Shown here: piece after piece, positions 16,368 through 26,135 of the stretch
How the letters are laid out: each line of letters begins with the position of its first letter
Position numbering within the stretch: the first letter of the stretch is position 1
Assembly: GCA_021826795.1 (NCBI GenBank)
Contig: JAKAYM010000003.1
Coordinates: 1-39,095 of the forward strand
DNA: 39,095 nucleotides
From: Thermoplasmata archaeon
GTDB lineage: Archaea > Thermoplasmatota > Thermoplasmata > Thermoplasmatales > Thermoplasmataceae
Reading direction: 5' to 3'
The notes under the pieces: model-generated
Database searches by the model: none
The model's input: only the letters and a program-made list of their open reading frames with translations
What the model was told of the DNA's origin: nothing
Program-made: the position numbers and the translations under genes

Positions 16368-17273
16368 TTATGAAAGTACGGTATATATTACTCCTTTTTC
16401 GCTGTAAAGCCTGTTTTCAGCCTCGTCAAATACGACACTGTGTATTCCCTCTATCACCTCATCGGTAACCTCAAGACCCCTTCTGGCAGGTAAACAGTGC
16501 ATGAATATATAGTTTTTATTTGCGAAATCCACCAGATTTTCATTAACCTGAAAATTCTTGAAGGCCTTTTCCTTTTTATCTTTTTCATTTTCTTCACCCA
16601 TGGAAACCCATACATCAGTATATACTATATCTGACGAATCAACTGCGGTTCTGGGATCCCTTACTATTTCTATCCTGCTTCCAGTTTTTAGGGCTATGTC
16701 CTTCGCTCTGTAAAGTATGTCCTGATCGGGATCGTGGTTTTCCGGACATGCAACTGATATATCCATTCCTGTGATGGCAGCACCAAGAAGAAGTGAATTT
16801 GCCATATTGTTTCCATCACCTATGTATGCCATTTTAAGGTTTTCAAGCCTGTGCCTCTTCTCCATTATGGTCATAAAATCTGCCACAATCTGCATGGGAT
16901 GCTCCTTGTTATCAAGAGCGTTGAGTACTGGTACAGTAGAATATTTTGCCAGTTCCCTTACATTCCTGTAATCGAACGCACGGTAAGAAATTACATCAAG
17001 AAATCTGGACATTACCCTTGCCGTATCAGCGATAGTCTCTCCGTCTCCAAGATGCATATCCTTGGGACTGAGATAAATGGCATGCCCGTTCAGCTGCTCC
17101 ATTGCAACCTCAAGGGATATCCTGGTTCTTGTGCTGGGTTTTTCAAAAATCATCCCAAGTATCTTCTTTTCCGAAAATTTAATGGTTCTATATTTCTTCA
17201 ATTTAATTGACAAATCGATTATATCTTCAAGATCATTCTGCATATCTGCAACGGAAAGTATGTCTCTCTTCAT
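16368..17273 (-). CDS. argF: Ornithine carbamoyltransferase
   Basis: This 301-residue cytosolic enzyme transfers the carbamoyl group of carbamoyl phosphate to ornithine, giving citrulline in arginine synthesis. Diagnostic motifs are the carbamoyl-phosphate loop S47-T-R-T-R51 (EKPSTRTRIS), the HPMQIVADF segment, and the C-terminal MHCLPARRG holding the ornithine-site Cys. The length is typical. It follows the thioredoxin reductase gene by 24 nt on the same strand and may share its transcript. No other arginine-pathway gene is in the window, so it is not part of an arg operon here. Confidence 0.96.
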   Translation of the reverse strand: MKRDILSVADMQNDLEDIIDLSIKLKKYRTIKFSEKKILGMIFEKPSTRTRISLEVAMEQLNGHAIYLSPKDMHLGDGETIADTARVMSRFLDVISYRAFDYRNVRELAKYSTVPVLNALDNKEHPMQIVADFMTIMEKRHRLENLKMAYIGDGNNMANSLLLGAAITGMDISVACPENHDPDQDILYRAKDIALKTGSRIEIVRDPRTAVDSSDIVYTDVWVSMGEENEKDKKEKAFKNFQVNENLVDFANKNYIFMHCLPARRGLEVTDEVIEGIHSVVFDEAENRLYSEKGVIYTVLS

Positions 17274-17297
17274 AGATTCGATAGAAAAAGAATAAAT

Positions 17298-18263
17298 TTA
17301 AAACTTTTTATTTATTATATCAGTATAAAGAGTTATTGCAGCTTTGCTCCCGTCACCTACTGCGGTGGCTATCTGCTCTTCACTGCCTGATAATACATCA
17401 CCTGCTGCATATATTCCCGGTATATTTGTCCTCCCCTTTTCATCGCCAATTATGAATCCGTGGTTATCCAGTTTCACACCTATGTTCTTAAGGAAAGCTG
17501 TCTGAGGTATAACACCGATATAAACAAAAATTCCATCCAGTTTAATAGTTTTCTCCTCACCGGTTTTCAGATCCTTGTACTTTAATTCAGTGAGTTTCTT
17601 TCCGTCTCCAACAAACTCCTCGGTTTCAGCGTTAAGTATAAAAGGAATCTTTTTTTCGTCAATGGATTTTACGTAGGCATCCTCACATTTTTTAATTTTA
17701 GAGTGGGCTATAATAGAAACACTTTTGGCTATACCGTCAAGGTAAAGTGCAGATATGGCACCAGAATTGCCTCCACCTATCACAGCAACATCCTTATCCT
17801 TGAATAAATATCCATCGCATGTTGAACAGTAGGATATACCTTTACCATAGTATTCATCCTCACCCTTCACATTCATTTTCCTATGGGTTGTTCCGGTTGT
17901 AACTATAACAGCCTTTGCAGTAAAGTCGGACCTGTTTGTGATAATCCGAAATTTATCTCCGTCTTTCTTTATATCACGCACATCAATTTCCGTAATTATT
18001 TTTCCATACTGCGCGTAGTGCTTCCTGAAATCCTCGGCCAGATCGGCTCCATCTATAGCCCTGTACCCGAGATAGTTCTCAACAAGAGGTGATACTGCAG
18101 TGTTTCCACCTGGGACTGCTTCGCGTTCAAGAATAGCAACACTCATTCCAGATCTTTTTATATATACCCCGGCAGAATAGCCGGCTGCACCTGCACCTAT
18201 TATAATTACATCGTAATCAGTCTCATAATCCCTTTCGGTAGAACTAATATTAAACTGCATCAT
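17298..18263 (-). CDS. trxB: Thioredoxin reductase (Thermoplasma-type, no NADPH-phosphate motif)
   Basis: This 321-residue flavoprotein has an N-terminal FAD loop (GAGAAGYSAG), the redox-active pair C146-ST-C149-D, a second dinucleotide fold (GGGNSGAISALYLDGIA) and the C-terminal FAD motif GIYAAGDV. In NADPH-using enzymes the second fold is followed by HRRxxxR, which grips the 2'-phosphate. Here the corresponding segment is IAHSKIKKC and lacks that motif, as in the Thermoplasma acidophilum enzyme, which was reported not to use NADPH or NADH. The electron donor is therefore uncertain. There are two in-frame ATGs at 18263 and 18260. Confidence 0.92.
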   Translation of the reverse strand: MMQFNISSTERDYETDYDVIIIGAGAAGYSAGVYIKRSGMSVAILEREAVPGGNTAVSPLVENYLGYRAIDGADLAEDFRKHYAQYGKIITEIDVRDIKKDGDKFRIITNRSDFTAKAVIVTTGTTHRKMNVKGEDEYYGKGISYCSTCDGYLFKDKDVAVIGGGNSGAISALYLDGIAKSVSIIAHSKIKKCEDAYVKSIDEKKIPFILNAETEEFVGDGKKLTELKYKDLKTGEEKTIKLDGIFVYIGVIPQTAFLKNIGVKLDNHGFIIGDEKGRTNIPGIYAAGDVLSGSEEQIATAVGDGSKAAITLYTDIINKKF

Positions 18264-18330
18264 TCTATGTCACCGTTAAAACATTGTTAAATAATATTTA
18301 TACTTTATAAAAAATGGAAAAATAAAAAAA

Positions 18331-19980
18331 TCAGTATCCGCCCATTCCACCGGGCATACCGCCACCCATGCCTCCTGGCATGCCACCGGCTCCACCTGCT
18401 GGTGCAGAGGATTTCTTGCTTGCAATGACATCGTCTATTCTGAGTATCATTGTGGCAACTTCCACAGCGCTTTCAATGGCATGGGTTTTAACACGGAATG
18501 TATCAAAGACGCCTGCTTTGAGCATATCGCTGATTTTATTTGCATCCATATCCACACCGAAGTTTTTGTTTCCCTTCTCGTGCTCTGATTTTAGTGATAT
18601 AAGGGTGTTTATTGGATCCATTCCGGCATTTTCTGCAAGAGTTCTGGGTATAATTTCAAGTGCCTTGGCAAATGCTTCTATGGATAACTGTTCCCTGCCA
18701 CCAACACTGTTGGAATATGATCTGAGTTTCATTGCAAGTTCAGCCTCAGTTGCGCCCCCTCCTGGAAGATATCTTCCATCTTCCTTGGTTATTGCAACAA
18801 CCCTGATTGCATCGTTTAGTGCTCTCTCTATTTCATCAACAACGTGCTCTGTTCCTCCTCTGATAAGTATATCTACAGCCTTGGGATTTTCACAGCCGGT
18901 TACAAATGTCATCCTATCATCGCCGATCTTTCTCTCTTCTACAGTTTCAGCCTTTCCCATTGTCTCATTGGAGATATCATCTAGGTCTGTTACCATCTTT
19001 GCGCCTGTTGCTTTTGCAAGCTTTTCCATATCACTCTGTTTAACTCTCCTTACAGCATATATTCCATATTTTGCAAGGTAATACTGAACTGTGTCATCTA
19101 TACCCTTCTGGCATAGAACAACGTTTGCTCCTGATTTGTGTATTTTTTCAGCCATTTCCTTGAGGGTGTCACTTTCCTGGTCAAGGAAGTCCTGTATCTT
19201 TGAGGGGTCTGTTATCTGGACCTTTGCATCTATTTCCGTTTTCTTGATTTCAAGTGCGGAATTTATTAATGCTATTTTTGCATTTTTTACAACAGAGGGC
19301 ATCTTTGAATGGACTTTTTCCTTATCTATTATAAGCCCGCTTATGAATTTTGTATCAGCTGCACTTCCACCGCTCTTTTTATCAACCTTTATATTTGCAG
19401 TGTCAACAACAATTTTTTTGCCATCTGTCTCTGAAACTGCATTTATAGCATTAACCACAAGGTCAGCAAGAAATTCGGCGCTGACACCGGTGTTTTTTCC
19501 AGAAAGTGCAGTAATTGCAATCTTTTTCAGTATTTCATCATTATTGGCATTTACAGACATTGCTATAAGCTGTCTTCTTGACTCCTCTGCTCCGAGGTGG
19601 TACCCGTCTGCTATTATGGTGGAATGAACTCCCTGATCAAGCAACGCCTCAGCCTGCTTAAGCAACTCTCCTGCGAGAACCACAACTGTGGTTGTACCGT
19701 CGCCTACAGCAGTATCCTGTGATTTTGATGCTTCAACAATCATTTTTGCAGTGGGATGATCTACATCCATTTCCTTAAGAATGGTTGCACCGTCATTGGA
19801 TATAATTATATCACCGATAGAATCAACCATCATCTTATCCATGCCCTTCGGACCCAGGGTTGTCCTTACAGCATCTGCAATAGCCTTGGCGGCTTCAATG
19901 TTGTTCTTCTGGGCATTCTTTCCCTGCTGCCTTTCTGTACCTTCCTTTAATATTAATATTGGGGTTTGACCTGACATCAT
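18331..19980 (-). CDS. thsA: Thermosome alpha subunit (group II chaperonin)
   Basis: This 549-residue ATP-driven folding chaperonin forms double-ring complexes with its beta partner, which is not encoded here. ATP-site motifs are [47 protein letters not shown] and [15 protein letters not shown]. The C-terminus is the usual Gly/Met-rich tail ([20 protein letters not shown]). The N-terminus [20 protein letters not shown] matches the alpha rather than the beta subunit of Thermoplasma. Two ATGs are adjacent; 19980 is kept by analogy with that subunit. The gene is monocistronic, with 67 nt before trxB. Confidence 0.96.
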   Translation of the reverse strand: MMSGQTPILILKEGTERQQGKNAQKNNIEAAKAIADAVRTTLGPKGMDKMMVDSIGDIIISNDGATILKEMDVDHPTAKMIVEASKSQDTAVGDGTTTVVVLAGELLKQAEALLDQGVHSTIIADGYHLGAEESRRQLIAMSVNANNDEILKKIAITALSGKNTGVSAEFLADLVVNAINAVSETDGKKIVVDTANIKVDKKSGGSAADTKFISGLIIDKEKVHSKMPSVVKNAKIALINSALEIKKTEIDAKVQITDPSKIQDFLDQESDTLKEMAEKIHKSGANVVLCQKGIDDTVQYYLAKYGIYAVRRVKQSDMEKLAKATGAKMVTDLDDISNETMGKAETVEERKIGDDRMTFVTGCENPKAVDILIRGGTEHVVDEIERALNDAIRVVAITKEDGRYLPGGGATEAELAMKLRSYSNSVGGREQLSIEAFAKALEIIPRTLAENAGMDPINTLISLKSEHEKGNKNFGVDMDANKISDMLKAGVFDTFRVKTHAIESAVEVATMILRIDDVIASKKSSAPAGGAGGMPGGMGGGMPGGMGGY

Positions 19981-20059
19981 AACAATCGATTCATAAATAT
20001 GTTCTTCAATATAAATTTTTCTAAAATTAGAATATTAAAATTAAATGATTAAAATAATT

Positions 20060-21613
20060 TTAATTTGACCTATCTGAAAAGACTTTTTTCTTTGTTTCCT
20101 TTCTTACCTCTGCTGGGAGGCGACCAAGACGGTAATCTCCAGTATCAATGTATTTTATAAGACCGACAAGTACGGGATGTACCACCTTTATTTCGTTGTA
20201 AATGTCAAATGCAACCCTTCTGAGGTCCGGATGCACCTGAGGATTTGAACGGAGTTCTATGAAATATGCAAGCTCATTTAGATTTGCGGTGAAAACCACT
20301 GGATATCTGAACGCGTATGGGACTACATACTGTGCCAGCTTTAATCCATACTTTTTCTGCAGTTCATTATGCATGTTCCGTGCCTGATCCATTAACTCCA
20401 CAAATCTCTTCCTTAGTTCCGGCATTTTACTTAAATTTTCAGGTATATCATAACCATAATCTGTGCTCAGGGGTTTTCTTATAATTGAAAAAAAACGGTG
20501 TCTCTGGAATTCCCGGAATGCACCATAGTTCATATTTACTTCAAATGTATAGTTAATTGACTCGAATGCCCGACCTATCTTGTGCCTCCGGTTTCCCCTG
20601 ATAGAAATGAGTTCCTTTATAAGAGAAATCTCCTCCTCAGGAGTAAGAGAAATACTTTCATACACTCCAGTATTCTGGTAAATTAACATTCTTACCGCCA
20701 TATCCATTGCCTGCTTCTCTTCCATGTAGTTTATCAACTTAACACTTCCTGGCTTAACCTCACTATTTACAATATTTGTACCAATAGAATCTCTGGCATT
20801 GATATAACTAACCTGATCCTTGCCGTGTGATGTTACGGCATCATCAATGAGCTCGGGAAGTTCTGGCTCCAATTCCCGGTAAATCATTTCAGCGTATTTC
20901 CTGCTTTCTGGTGTATCATAGGCATTGAGCCTTTCTATAAGTGAAATAAATGCTCTTCCGTTACCAGATAATCCCATATTTGTGAGTGTTGATGCTGGTA
21001 AAAGTGATCTTATCTCATCAAGCACCGCCGAACGCAGAGATGACCTGTATGACTTTTTTATTATTTCATCATCTACTGACTTCAAATTATTATAATTATA
21101 GTTTCTGCCACCTATCTCAAACATGAAGCTTTCCGGTGGATTTGCCTCTTCAAGATACTTCATCAGTTCCGGATAGGAACAAGAATAAAAATCAAAAAGA
21201 TCAGTACATATTTCATTGTATTCATCCTGGAGACCAGGAATACCTGCATCAGCCCCCTTTAAAAATAGATAGTCCCCCTTTACCTTCTTGTTATATTTTA
21301 CATACCTTGAGGATTTTTCCAGATACGATAATCCTATTCTGGGCTCTTCCATGACCTTGGAAAGAACATTTGAAATATTCTGAATGCCAAGCTGAGCCGT
21401 TGTGAGTTCAGCCACAGATTCATCACCATAATCAAGGAATATTCTTTTATAGAAGCTGCTAGCTTTTTCAGGATTGTTTTTGAATTCTTTTTCATAAACA
21501 TCTCTTATATCAAGATTTAGTGTTCTGCTATACCTGGACATCAAGGCACCCCTGTCTATCATATCTGTTTTTATGAGGAAAACGTCCCTGTCTGTATTGG
21601 AAAAATCTGCCAT
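20060..21613 (-). CDS. Tandem ThyX-like (FAD-dependent thymidylate synthase-like) protein
   Basis: This 517-residue protein has two ThyX-like halves; canonical ThyX (about 220-270 aa) has one domain and methylates dUMP to dTMP with FAD and methylene-tetrahydrofolate. The C-terminal half has REFQRHRFFSIIRKPLS, keeping RHRxxS but not the final SxRY, then LAQYVVPYAFRYPVVFTANL and LRSNPQVHPDLRR as in ThyX. The N-terminal half has PRIGLSYLEKSSRYVKY, keeping S-x-R-Y but not RHR, then LLPASTLTNMGLSGNGRAF. So each half holds part of the signature. Whether it makes dTMP is unproven; a structural or related flavin activity is possible. It sits alone between thsA and a divergent SDR. Confidence 0.75.
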   Translation of the reverse strand: MADFSNTDRDVFLIKTDMIDRGALMSRYSRTLNLDIRDVYEKEFKNNPEKASSFYKRIFLDYGDESVAELTTAQLGIQNISNVLSKVMEEPRIGLSYLEKSSRYVKYNKKVKGDYLFLKGADAGIPGLQDEYNEICTDLFDFYSCSYPELMKYLEEANPPESFMFEIGGRNYNYNNLKSVDDEIIKKSYRSSLRSAVLDEIRSLLPASTLTNMGLSGNGRAFISLIERLNAYDTPESRKYAEMIYRELEPELPELIDDAVTSHGKDQVSYINARDSIGTNIVNSEVKPGSVKLINYMEEKQAMDMAVRMLIYQNTGVYESISLTPEEEISLIKELISIRGNRRHKIGRAFESINYTFEVNMNYGAFREFQRHRFFSIIRKPLSTDYGYDIPENLSKMPELRKRFVELMDQARNMHNELQKKYGLKLAQYVVPYAFRYPVVFTANLNELAYFIELRSNPQVHPDLRRVAFDIYNEIKVVHPVLVGLIKYIDTGDYRLGRLPAEVRKETKKKVFSDRSN

Positions 21614-21720
21614 GATGATAGTAAGTGTTTAATGAATAAAAATATAGCGATGGCTTTGTGTCATATTTAGTAGTGTACTGCTTTGTAGAAGATTTTTATA
21701 TACATAGTCCATACAGTACC

Positions 21721-22566
21721 ATGAAATTGATAGTTCTGGGAGGATCAGGATTCGTTGGTAGCAACATCCTGAAGCAGATGGATGCCGAAGAAAAGGCTTA
21801 TTTTTCAAGGAATAATTCAGAGGAACTGGACAACCTCGGTATAAAATACATCAAGGGGGATATCAGAGAATATGATAACGTGAAAAATGCTATTGAAAAT
21901 TATGATGTTATTGTTCATGCTATTGATGTCCTTGTGGAAAAGGAAGAGACCCATGAGGATTTATCGCTGAAGGGCATGAAAAATATAGTCCAGGCCATGC
22001 AGGAATTGAGGGGAGACAGGAAACTCATTTACTTTTCTGCCATAAATGCCGATAAGGGAAAGACTGACTATTTCAGATACAAGAGACTTGCAGAGGACAA
22101 TGCAAGCATGGTAAAAACATCGCTTATAATCAGGCCATCCACAATGTTCGGTCCCGGTGATAAATTTACCAAAATGCTTCTTAATGCTGCAAAAGGTCAT
22201 GTTCCTTACCTCCCCAGAAGTGGAAATATGGCACCTGTTCATATCAACGATGTGATTACTGTGATAAAGAACTCCATGGAAAGATCAGGCATAATAGATA
22301 TATGCACCAGGGACGAAGTTTCCTTTGCAGACATGTTCAATATTATCCGTGCCAAACTAGGAATGAACCCTGTAAAGGAAATAACGCCCACAATATTCAA
22401 GCCTGTTTTAGGCTCACTGGAGAAAAAGGGGGTTCTGACAAAGGAACAATTCTATATGCTGCAGCTTGACTATTATAAAGAGAACACGTCATTATATAGA
22501 TATGTAAAGGAGCCCATAACTTATAAGGATTATATAAATTCCACGGATATTGAAAAATTAAAGTAA
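21721..22566 (+). CDS. NAD(P)-binding atypical SDR (NDUFA9/epimerase-like)
   Basis: This 281-residue protein begins with the dinucleotide motif GxxGxxG (LIVLGGSGFVGSNIL), followed by KGDIREYDNVKNAI and DVIVHAID, as in extended and atypical SDRs such as the complex I NDUFA9-like and nucleoside-sugar epimerase-like groups. The usual YxxxK is represented by a FRYKRLAE segment, where Y-K-R-x-A-E is typical of the NDUFA9-like branch. The substrate is unknown. ATG 21721 is used rather than an upstream in-frame start at 21658, because tttttatata at about 21690-21700 is a good TATA box for a leaderless start there. Its 3' end overlaps the convergent gene by 9 nt. Confidence 0.82.
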   Translation: MKLIVLGGSGFVGSNILKQMDAEEKAYFSRNNSEELDNLGIKYIKGDIREYDNVKNAIENYDVIVHAIDVLVEKEETHEDLSLKGMKNIVQAMQELRGDRKLIYFSAINADKGKTDYFRYKRLAEDNASMVKTSLIIRPSTMFGPGDKFTKMLLNAAKGHVPYLPRSGNMAPVHINDVITVIKNSMERSGIIDICTRDEVSFADMFNIIRAKLGMNPVKEITPTIFKPVLGSLEKKGVLTKEQFYMLQLDYYKENTSLYRYVKEPITYKDYINSTDIEKLK

Positions 22567-23025
22567 AACATTCCCAACGGCTTCATTATTTATCATATTT
22601 ATCAATTTTTGCATATATTCAACAGGATATTCTCCGATGTACTCTGAAAAGTCTTCATCTTTTTTCAGTGAAATCAAATATGATAATGCTATTCTCAGAT
22701 TTGAGGATGCAAGAACAAGGTAAGCTGTATATTTATCACCATTATCCATTTTTTGGTCTATATCAATCCACTCCTTTGTTTCCCTTCTCAGGCTCTTTCT
22801 CAAGGCATCGGGCAGTACTGTATCCTTATCGTAGATATTTTCGTTCAACGTATCAAGTATATCAAGCATCTCCCTTATTTTCTCTATATTCCTTGCCTCT
22901 GAAATGGCCAGACCAAGAAATGATTGTACAATTTTTATCTCAGCCTCATAAAGAAAGAATTTATGGTTAACGGGCAATTTTTTATCTATTAATTCACAGT
23001 ATTCAAGTAAAAGTTCATCTTCCAT
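22558..23025 (-). CDS. Helical hypothetical protein (155 aa)
   Basis: The protein appears all alpha-helical and acidic, with no membrane segment. Helices are visible at about 2-14, 20-52 (EAEIKIVQSFLGLAISEARN), 70-90 and 95-125 (TAYLVLASSNLRIALSYLIS), the last being an amphipathic helix rich in small residues. This pattern is common in DUF357/HEPN-like small archaeal proteins, but I do not recognise the family. The end overlaps the convergent SDR gene by 9 nt. The start ATG 23025 lies just before tRNA-Gln on the same strand. Confidence 0.65.
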   Translation of the reverse strand: MEDELLLEYCELIDKKLPVNHKFFLYEAEIKIVQSFLGLAISEARNIEKIREMLDILDTLNENIYDKDTVLPDALRKSLRRETKEWIDIDQKMDNGDKYTAYLVLASSNLRIALSYLISLKKDEDFSEYIGEYPVEYMQKLINMINNEAVGNVLL

Positions 23026-23078
23026 GGGAGTAAATTTGACACTCTTTAATTAAATTATTCAATATTTTTAAACTACAG

Positions 23079-23151
23079 TAGCTCCGGGCAGATTCGAACT
23101 GCCGTCTGCTGGTCCAGAGCCAGTAATGCTTGGCCGCTACACCACGGAGCT
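23079..23151 (-). tRNA. tRNA-Gln (anticodon CUG)
   Basis: On the minus strand the 73-nt cloverleaf begins AGCTCCG and closes with CGGAGCT. The initial A is typical of archaeal tRNA-Gln. The anticodon loop CTCTGGA gives CTG. The stem is four standard pairs plus an A/C mismatch at 27-43. The T arm is ggcagttcgaatctgcc and the discriminator is A. CCA is not encoded. Confidence 0.93.
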
Positions 23152-23211
23152 ATAATATGTCATTACATTGTAATATAAAAATATTAATAAATTATCAGTA
23201 CATCATAATTA

Positions 23212-24282
23212 ATGTTTTCAATAGGCAATGAGATAAAACTTACAGTTTTTGGTTCGTCCCATGGCCCTTATATAGGCGGAACATTGGACGGGTTACCTGC
23301 CGGAATAAAAATTAAAAGTGAATATATCCAGAAATGGCTGGACAGAAGAAGGCCGGGACAGAGTATTATAACCACGCAGAGAAACGAAGAAGATACCATG
23401 GAGATCATTGCAGGATCAAGAAATGGGTTTTCCGATGGGTCTCCATTCACGTTTATTTTTAAAAACAAGGATTATATAGACAAGCATTACGACGAACTCA
23501 TGAATAACCCGAGACCAGGTCATGCGGATTTGACCATGTTTTACAAATACGGCGAATACAGAAATTATGAAGGTGGTGGATTTTTCTCAGGAAGGATGAC
23601 ACTACCACTTGTGGCTGCTGGTGCAATGGCAATGGATATACTTAATGGTTATGGAATAAATATTGTAACTTATATAAAATCAGCAGGAAACATACATATG
23701 AAAGGGAAACCACCGATAGATCCTGAAGATGTATACAACTACAGAACAAGAATGCCAGACAAAGACCTCGATGGTATATTATATAATACTATCCTCAAAA
23801 TAATAAAGAATGGTGATAGCCTCGGGAGTATCATTAAAACTTCTGTATACGATATTCCTCCAGGAGTGGGAGAACCTTTTTTCAATTCTGTAGAGAGTGA
23901 AATATCTAAAGCAATGTTCTCTATACCTGGAATTAAAGGCATAGAATTTGGTGCAGGATTTGACCTGGGAAGCATGAGTGGATCAGAGGCCAATGATGAG
24001 TTTTATACAGATGGGCAAAAAATAATGACAAGAACAAACAATTGCGGTGGTGTTCTGGGTGGCATTACAGATGGGATGCCTGTTGAGTTCAACGTTGTAA
24101 TGAAGCCAGCCTCTTCAATTAGAATACCACAGAAAAGTGTTAATATTACAACAATGAAGCAATCGGAGATAAAAGTCACAGGTAGACATGATCCCTTTAT
24201 ATCTTTCAGGGCGGTTCCAGTTATCCAGACAATGACCGCATTTGTTATACTAGACCTGGTGCTTAGCAGAAAAAAATTATAA
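23212..24282 (+). CDS. aroC: Chorismate synthase
   Basis: This 356-residue FMN-dependent enzyme converts 5-enolpyruvylshikimate 3-phosphate to chorismate, the last shikimate-pathway step. Family blocks are clear: FGSSHGPYIGGTLDGLPAG at the N-terminus, WLDRRRPGQS, RPGHADLTMFYKYG, YEGGGFFSGRMTLPLVAAGA, the GGVLGGITDGMP block, and the C-terminal GRHDPFISFRAVPVI. The length is normal. No other shikimate gene is adjacent. Its stop overlaps the convergent DUF2070 gene by 6 nt. Confidence 0.97.
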   Translation: MFSIGNEIKLTVFGSSHGPYIGGTLDGLPAGIKIKSEYIQKWLDRRRPGQSIITTQRNEEDTMEIIAGSRNGFSDGSPFTFIFKNKDYIDKHYDELMNNPRPGHADLTMFYKYGEYRNYEGGGFFSGRMTLPLVAAGAMAMDILNGYGINIVTYIKSAGNIHMKGKPPIDPEDVYNYRTRMPDKDLDGILYNTILKIIKNGDSLGSIIKTSVYDIPPGVGEPFFNSVESEISKAMFSIPGIKGIEFGAGFDLGSMSGSEANDEFYTDGQKIMTRTNNCGGVLGGITDGMPVEFNVVMKPASSIRIPQKSVNITTMKQSEIKVTGRHDPFISFRAVPVIQTMTAFVILDLVLSRKKL

Positions 24283-26007
24283 GTGGAAAACCAGGTAACG
24301 GAATGACAGTACAGAAATAAACATGGAAATAAATAGAACAAAACCTATTGAATATTTTGCTGTACGTATAGAACTCAGAACCGTGTTTATTAGGTTGTGG
24401 AATGCATTTTCCTCTCCCATTGTAACATTTACATATTCTGTATTCATCCCTACAGATGCAGGGGCTGTTTTTTCAAGTGCATCGATCACTGTTTTATTTA
24501 TTAGATTAGCAACTTCGACAGGATCGCAATGCATGCCTAGGGGATTTATATCTAGTTGGCCAACATTTACAACATGGTTATCCGTGGTGTATATGTCCAT
24601 ATTTCTAATACGCTGATCCGATTTAGACCTTGCAAGTTTTATAATATCCCTGCTGATATTATTGGAATCTGTAAGAATTATAGCGTTATAATAATCCTTT
24701 ATTTTGAAAACCAGTGCCTGAATCCCCATGGATGCCAGACCATCTATTTTCTTATAATTTCTGGCGTAGCCGATAACAGCAGGATATTCTGATGGTATGG
24801 ATTTAAAATTCTTTATTATTGGTGATATCAGGAAATCACAGTCTTTAAGTTCTTCTGCGTCCTTCGTGAAACTGTTCTGCGCATCAAGCAGGGCAAAATT
24901 TTCTGCTCCGTTACTATGTAGTGCCTTCATTACCTTTAATCCAGATTCTAGTGATATATCATCAAAGGCCTTGCTATATGGTATAACAGCTGAAAATCCT
25001 GAATTTCCAAGTTTCTGAAGTGATACATCGTATCCATCGACATTGAATTTTATGAAATCTGACACGGTGTTTTCATATTTAATTTTTTGAAGCGATTTCG
25101 TAACAGAAGCTGCAATATTTTTTATATCGTTTCTCCCGCTGCAGTTATTGCTATTCGTAGTGGCTGTATGGAAAACCATTAAATTATCCCTCTTCGTCTC
25201 ATTTACCAGTTTCAACGGAAGATTGCTTGTGCATAGATTACCGAAAGGCCCAGGATGAACAAATGGGAACACTAGAGTTACAAGATCCTTATCCCCTGTT
25301 TTTATGTTTGCAGTAACAACGGGTACCTTCTTCTTCCTGTTATAAACACGATCAAAAAATTTTTCCCCTATCTCTCCATCATTATCCCTGTTAAGAAAGA
25401 ATTCTATGAGTTCAGATGGTTTTGATCTGTACCTTCTTGTGAACTTTCTGGTACTCAATATCAGAAATATGTATGAAGATACTATATATATAAGTGTTGC
25501 AACTACAAGCGGGACTATGAATTTCAATGCTTTACTTGTTATATAATAGAATGCGAATGATGATATAATATATGAAAATGTATAATTTGCCGAAAATAAC
25601 GTCGCCATTTTAATATTTGAAGGGTAATATATATAAAGCACGAGGAATCTGAGAAAAGCGGGAAATGCCATTGAAAGTGCTAGTATATAATAGTAAGGCA
25701 TGGATATTACCGGATTCAATCCCACAGCCACCCAAAAGAATAAAGTTGCCATTGCAATTGAAATAAAATCCATATAGAATATCCGGTTATTATTGAATTT
25801 TTTGTTGGTCTTCTTTATGGTTAAAAAATCTATTATAATTAAAATGAAAAACGGAATTATAAGCATGACGACAATATTCCGTATATTTTCTGTGATGAGA
25901 TAATCTATAACGAATATCAAAAAGAGTGGCAGCACAAAGTAATACCACTTTGGTGATTTTTTAACGTATTTTGACAATCCTGCTAGTGTTTTTCCTTTTT
26001 GCACCAT
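24277..26007 (-). CDS. DUF2070 family archaeal membrane protein
   Basis: This 576-residue protein has about seven hydrophobic segments in the first 190 residues, a soluble domain of about 340 residues, and one more membrane helix at the C-terminus (SIGFVLFISMFISVLSFRYL). The soluble part contains the family hallmark VFPFVHPGPFGNLCTSNLP and the later MGMNTEYVNVTMGEENAFH-like region. DUF2070 is widespread in archaea and its function is unknown. The HPGPF motif and conserved Asp/Asn/His residues suggest an enzymatic cytoplasmic domain. It is monocistronic. Confidence 0.88.
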   Translation of the reverse strand: MVQKGKTLAGLSKYVKKSPKWYYFVLPLFLIFVIDYLITENIRNIVVMLIIPFFILIIIDFLTIKKTNKKFNNNRIFYMDFISIAMATLFFWVAVGLNPVISMPYYYILALSMAFPAFLRFLVLYIYYPSNIKMATLFSANYTFSYIISSFAFYYITSKALKFIVPLVVATLIYIVSSYIFLILSTRKFTRRYRSKPSELIEFFLNRDNDGEIGEKFFDRVYNRKKKVPVVTANIKTGDKDLVTLVFPFVHPGPFGNLCTSNLPLKLVNETKRDNLMVFHTATTNSNNCSGRNDIKNIAASVTKSLQKIKYENTVSDFIKFNVDGYDVSLQKLGNSGFSAVIPYSKAFDDISLESGLKVMKALHSNGAENFALLDAQNSFTKDAEELKDCDFLISPIIKNFKSIPSEYPAVIGYARNYKKIDGLASMGIQALVFKIKDYYNAIILTDSNNISRDIIKLARSKSDQRIRNMDIYTTDNHVVNVGQLDINPLGMHCDPVEVANLINKTVIDALEKTAPASVGMNTEYVNVTMGEENAFHNLINTVLSSIRTAKYSIGFVLFISMFISVLSFRYLVFHL

Positions 26008-26135
26008 AGGGAATTAAAAAGTGAGATATAAATTATTATGATTATTTGCCAATTAAAAATTTAATCGGTGAAATATAATTGAGATTAAAATCCTTAAAAA
26101 ACAGGATTAATGAATTTTATAAAGACAATAACATA

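Noticed and set aside
18368..19081. Long plus-strand ORF opposite the thermosome gene
   Set aside because: It is a shadow of thsA, Ser/Pro/Ala-rich, with no motif or promoter.
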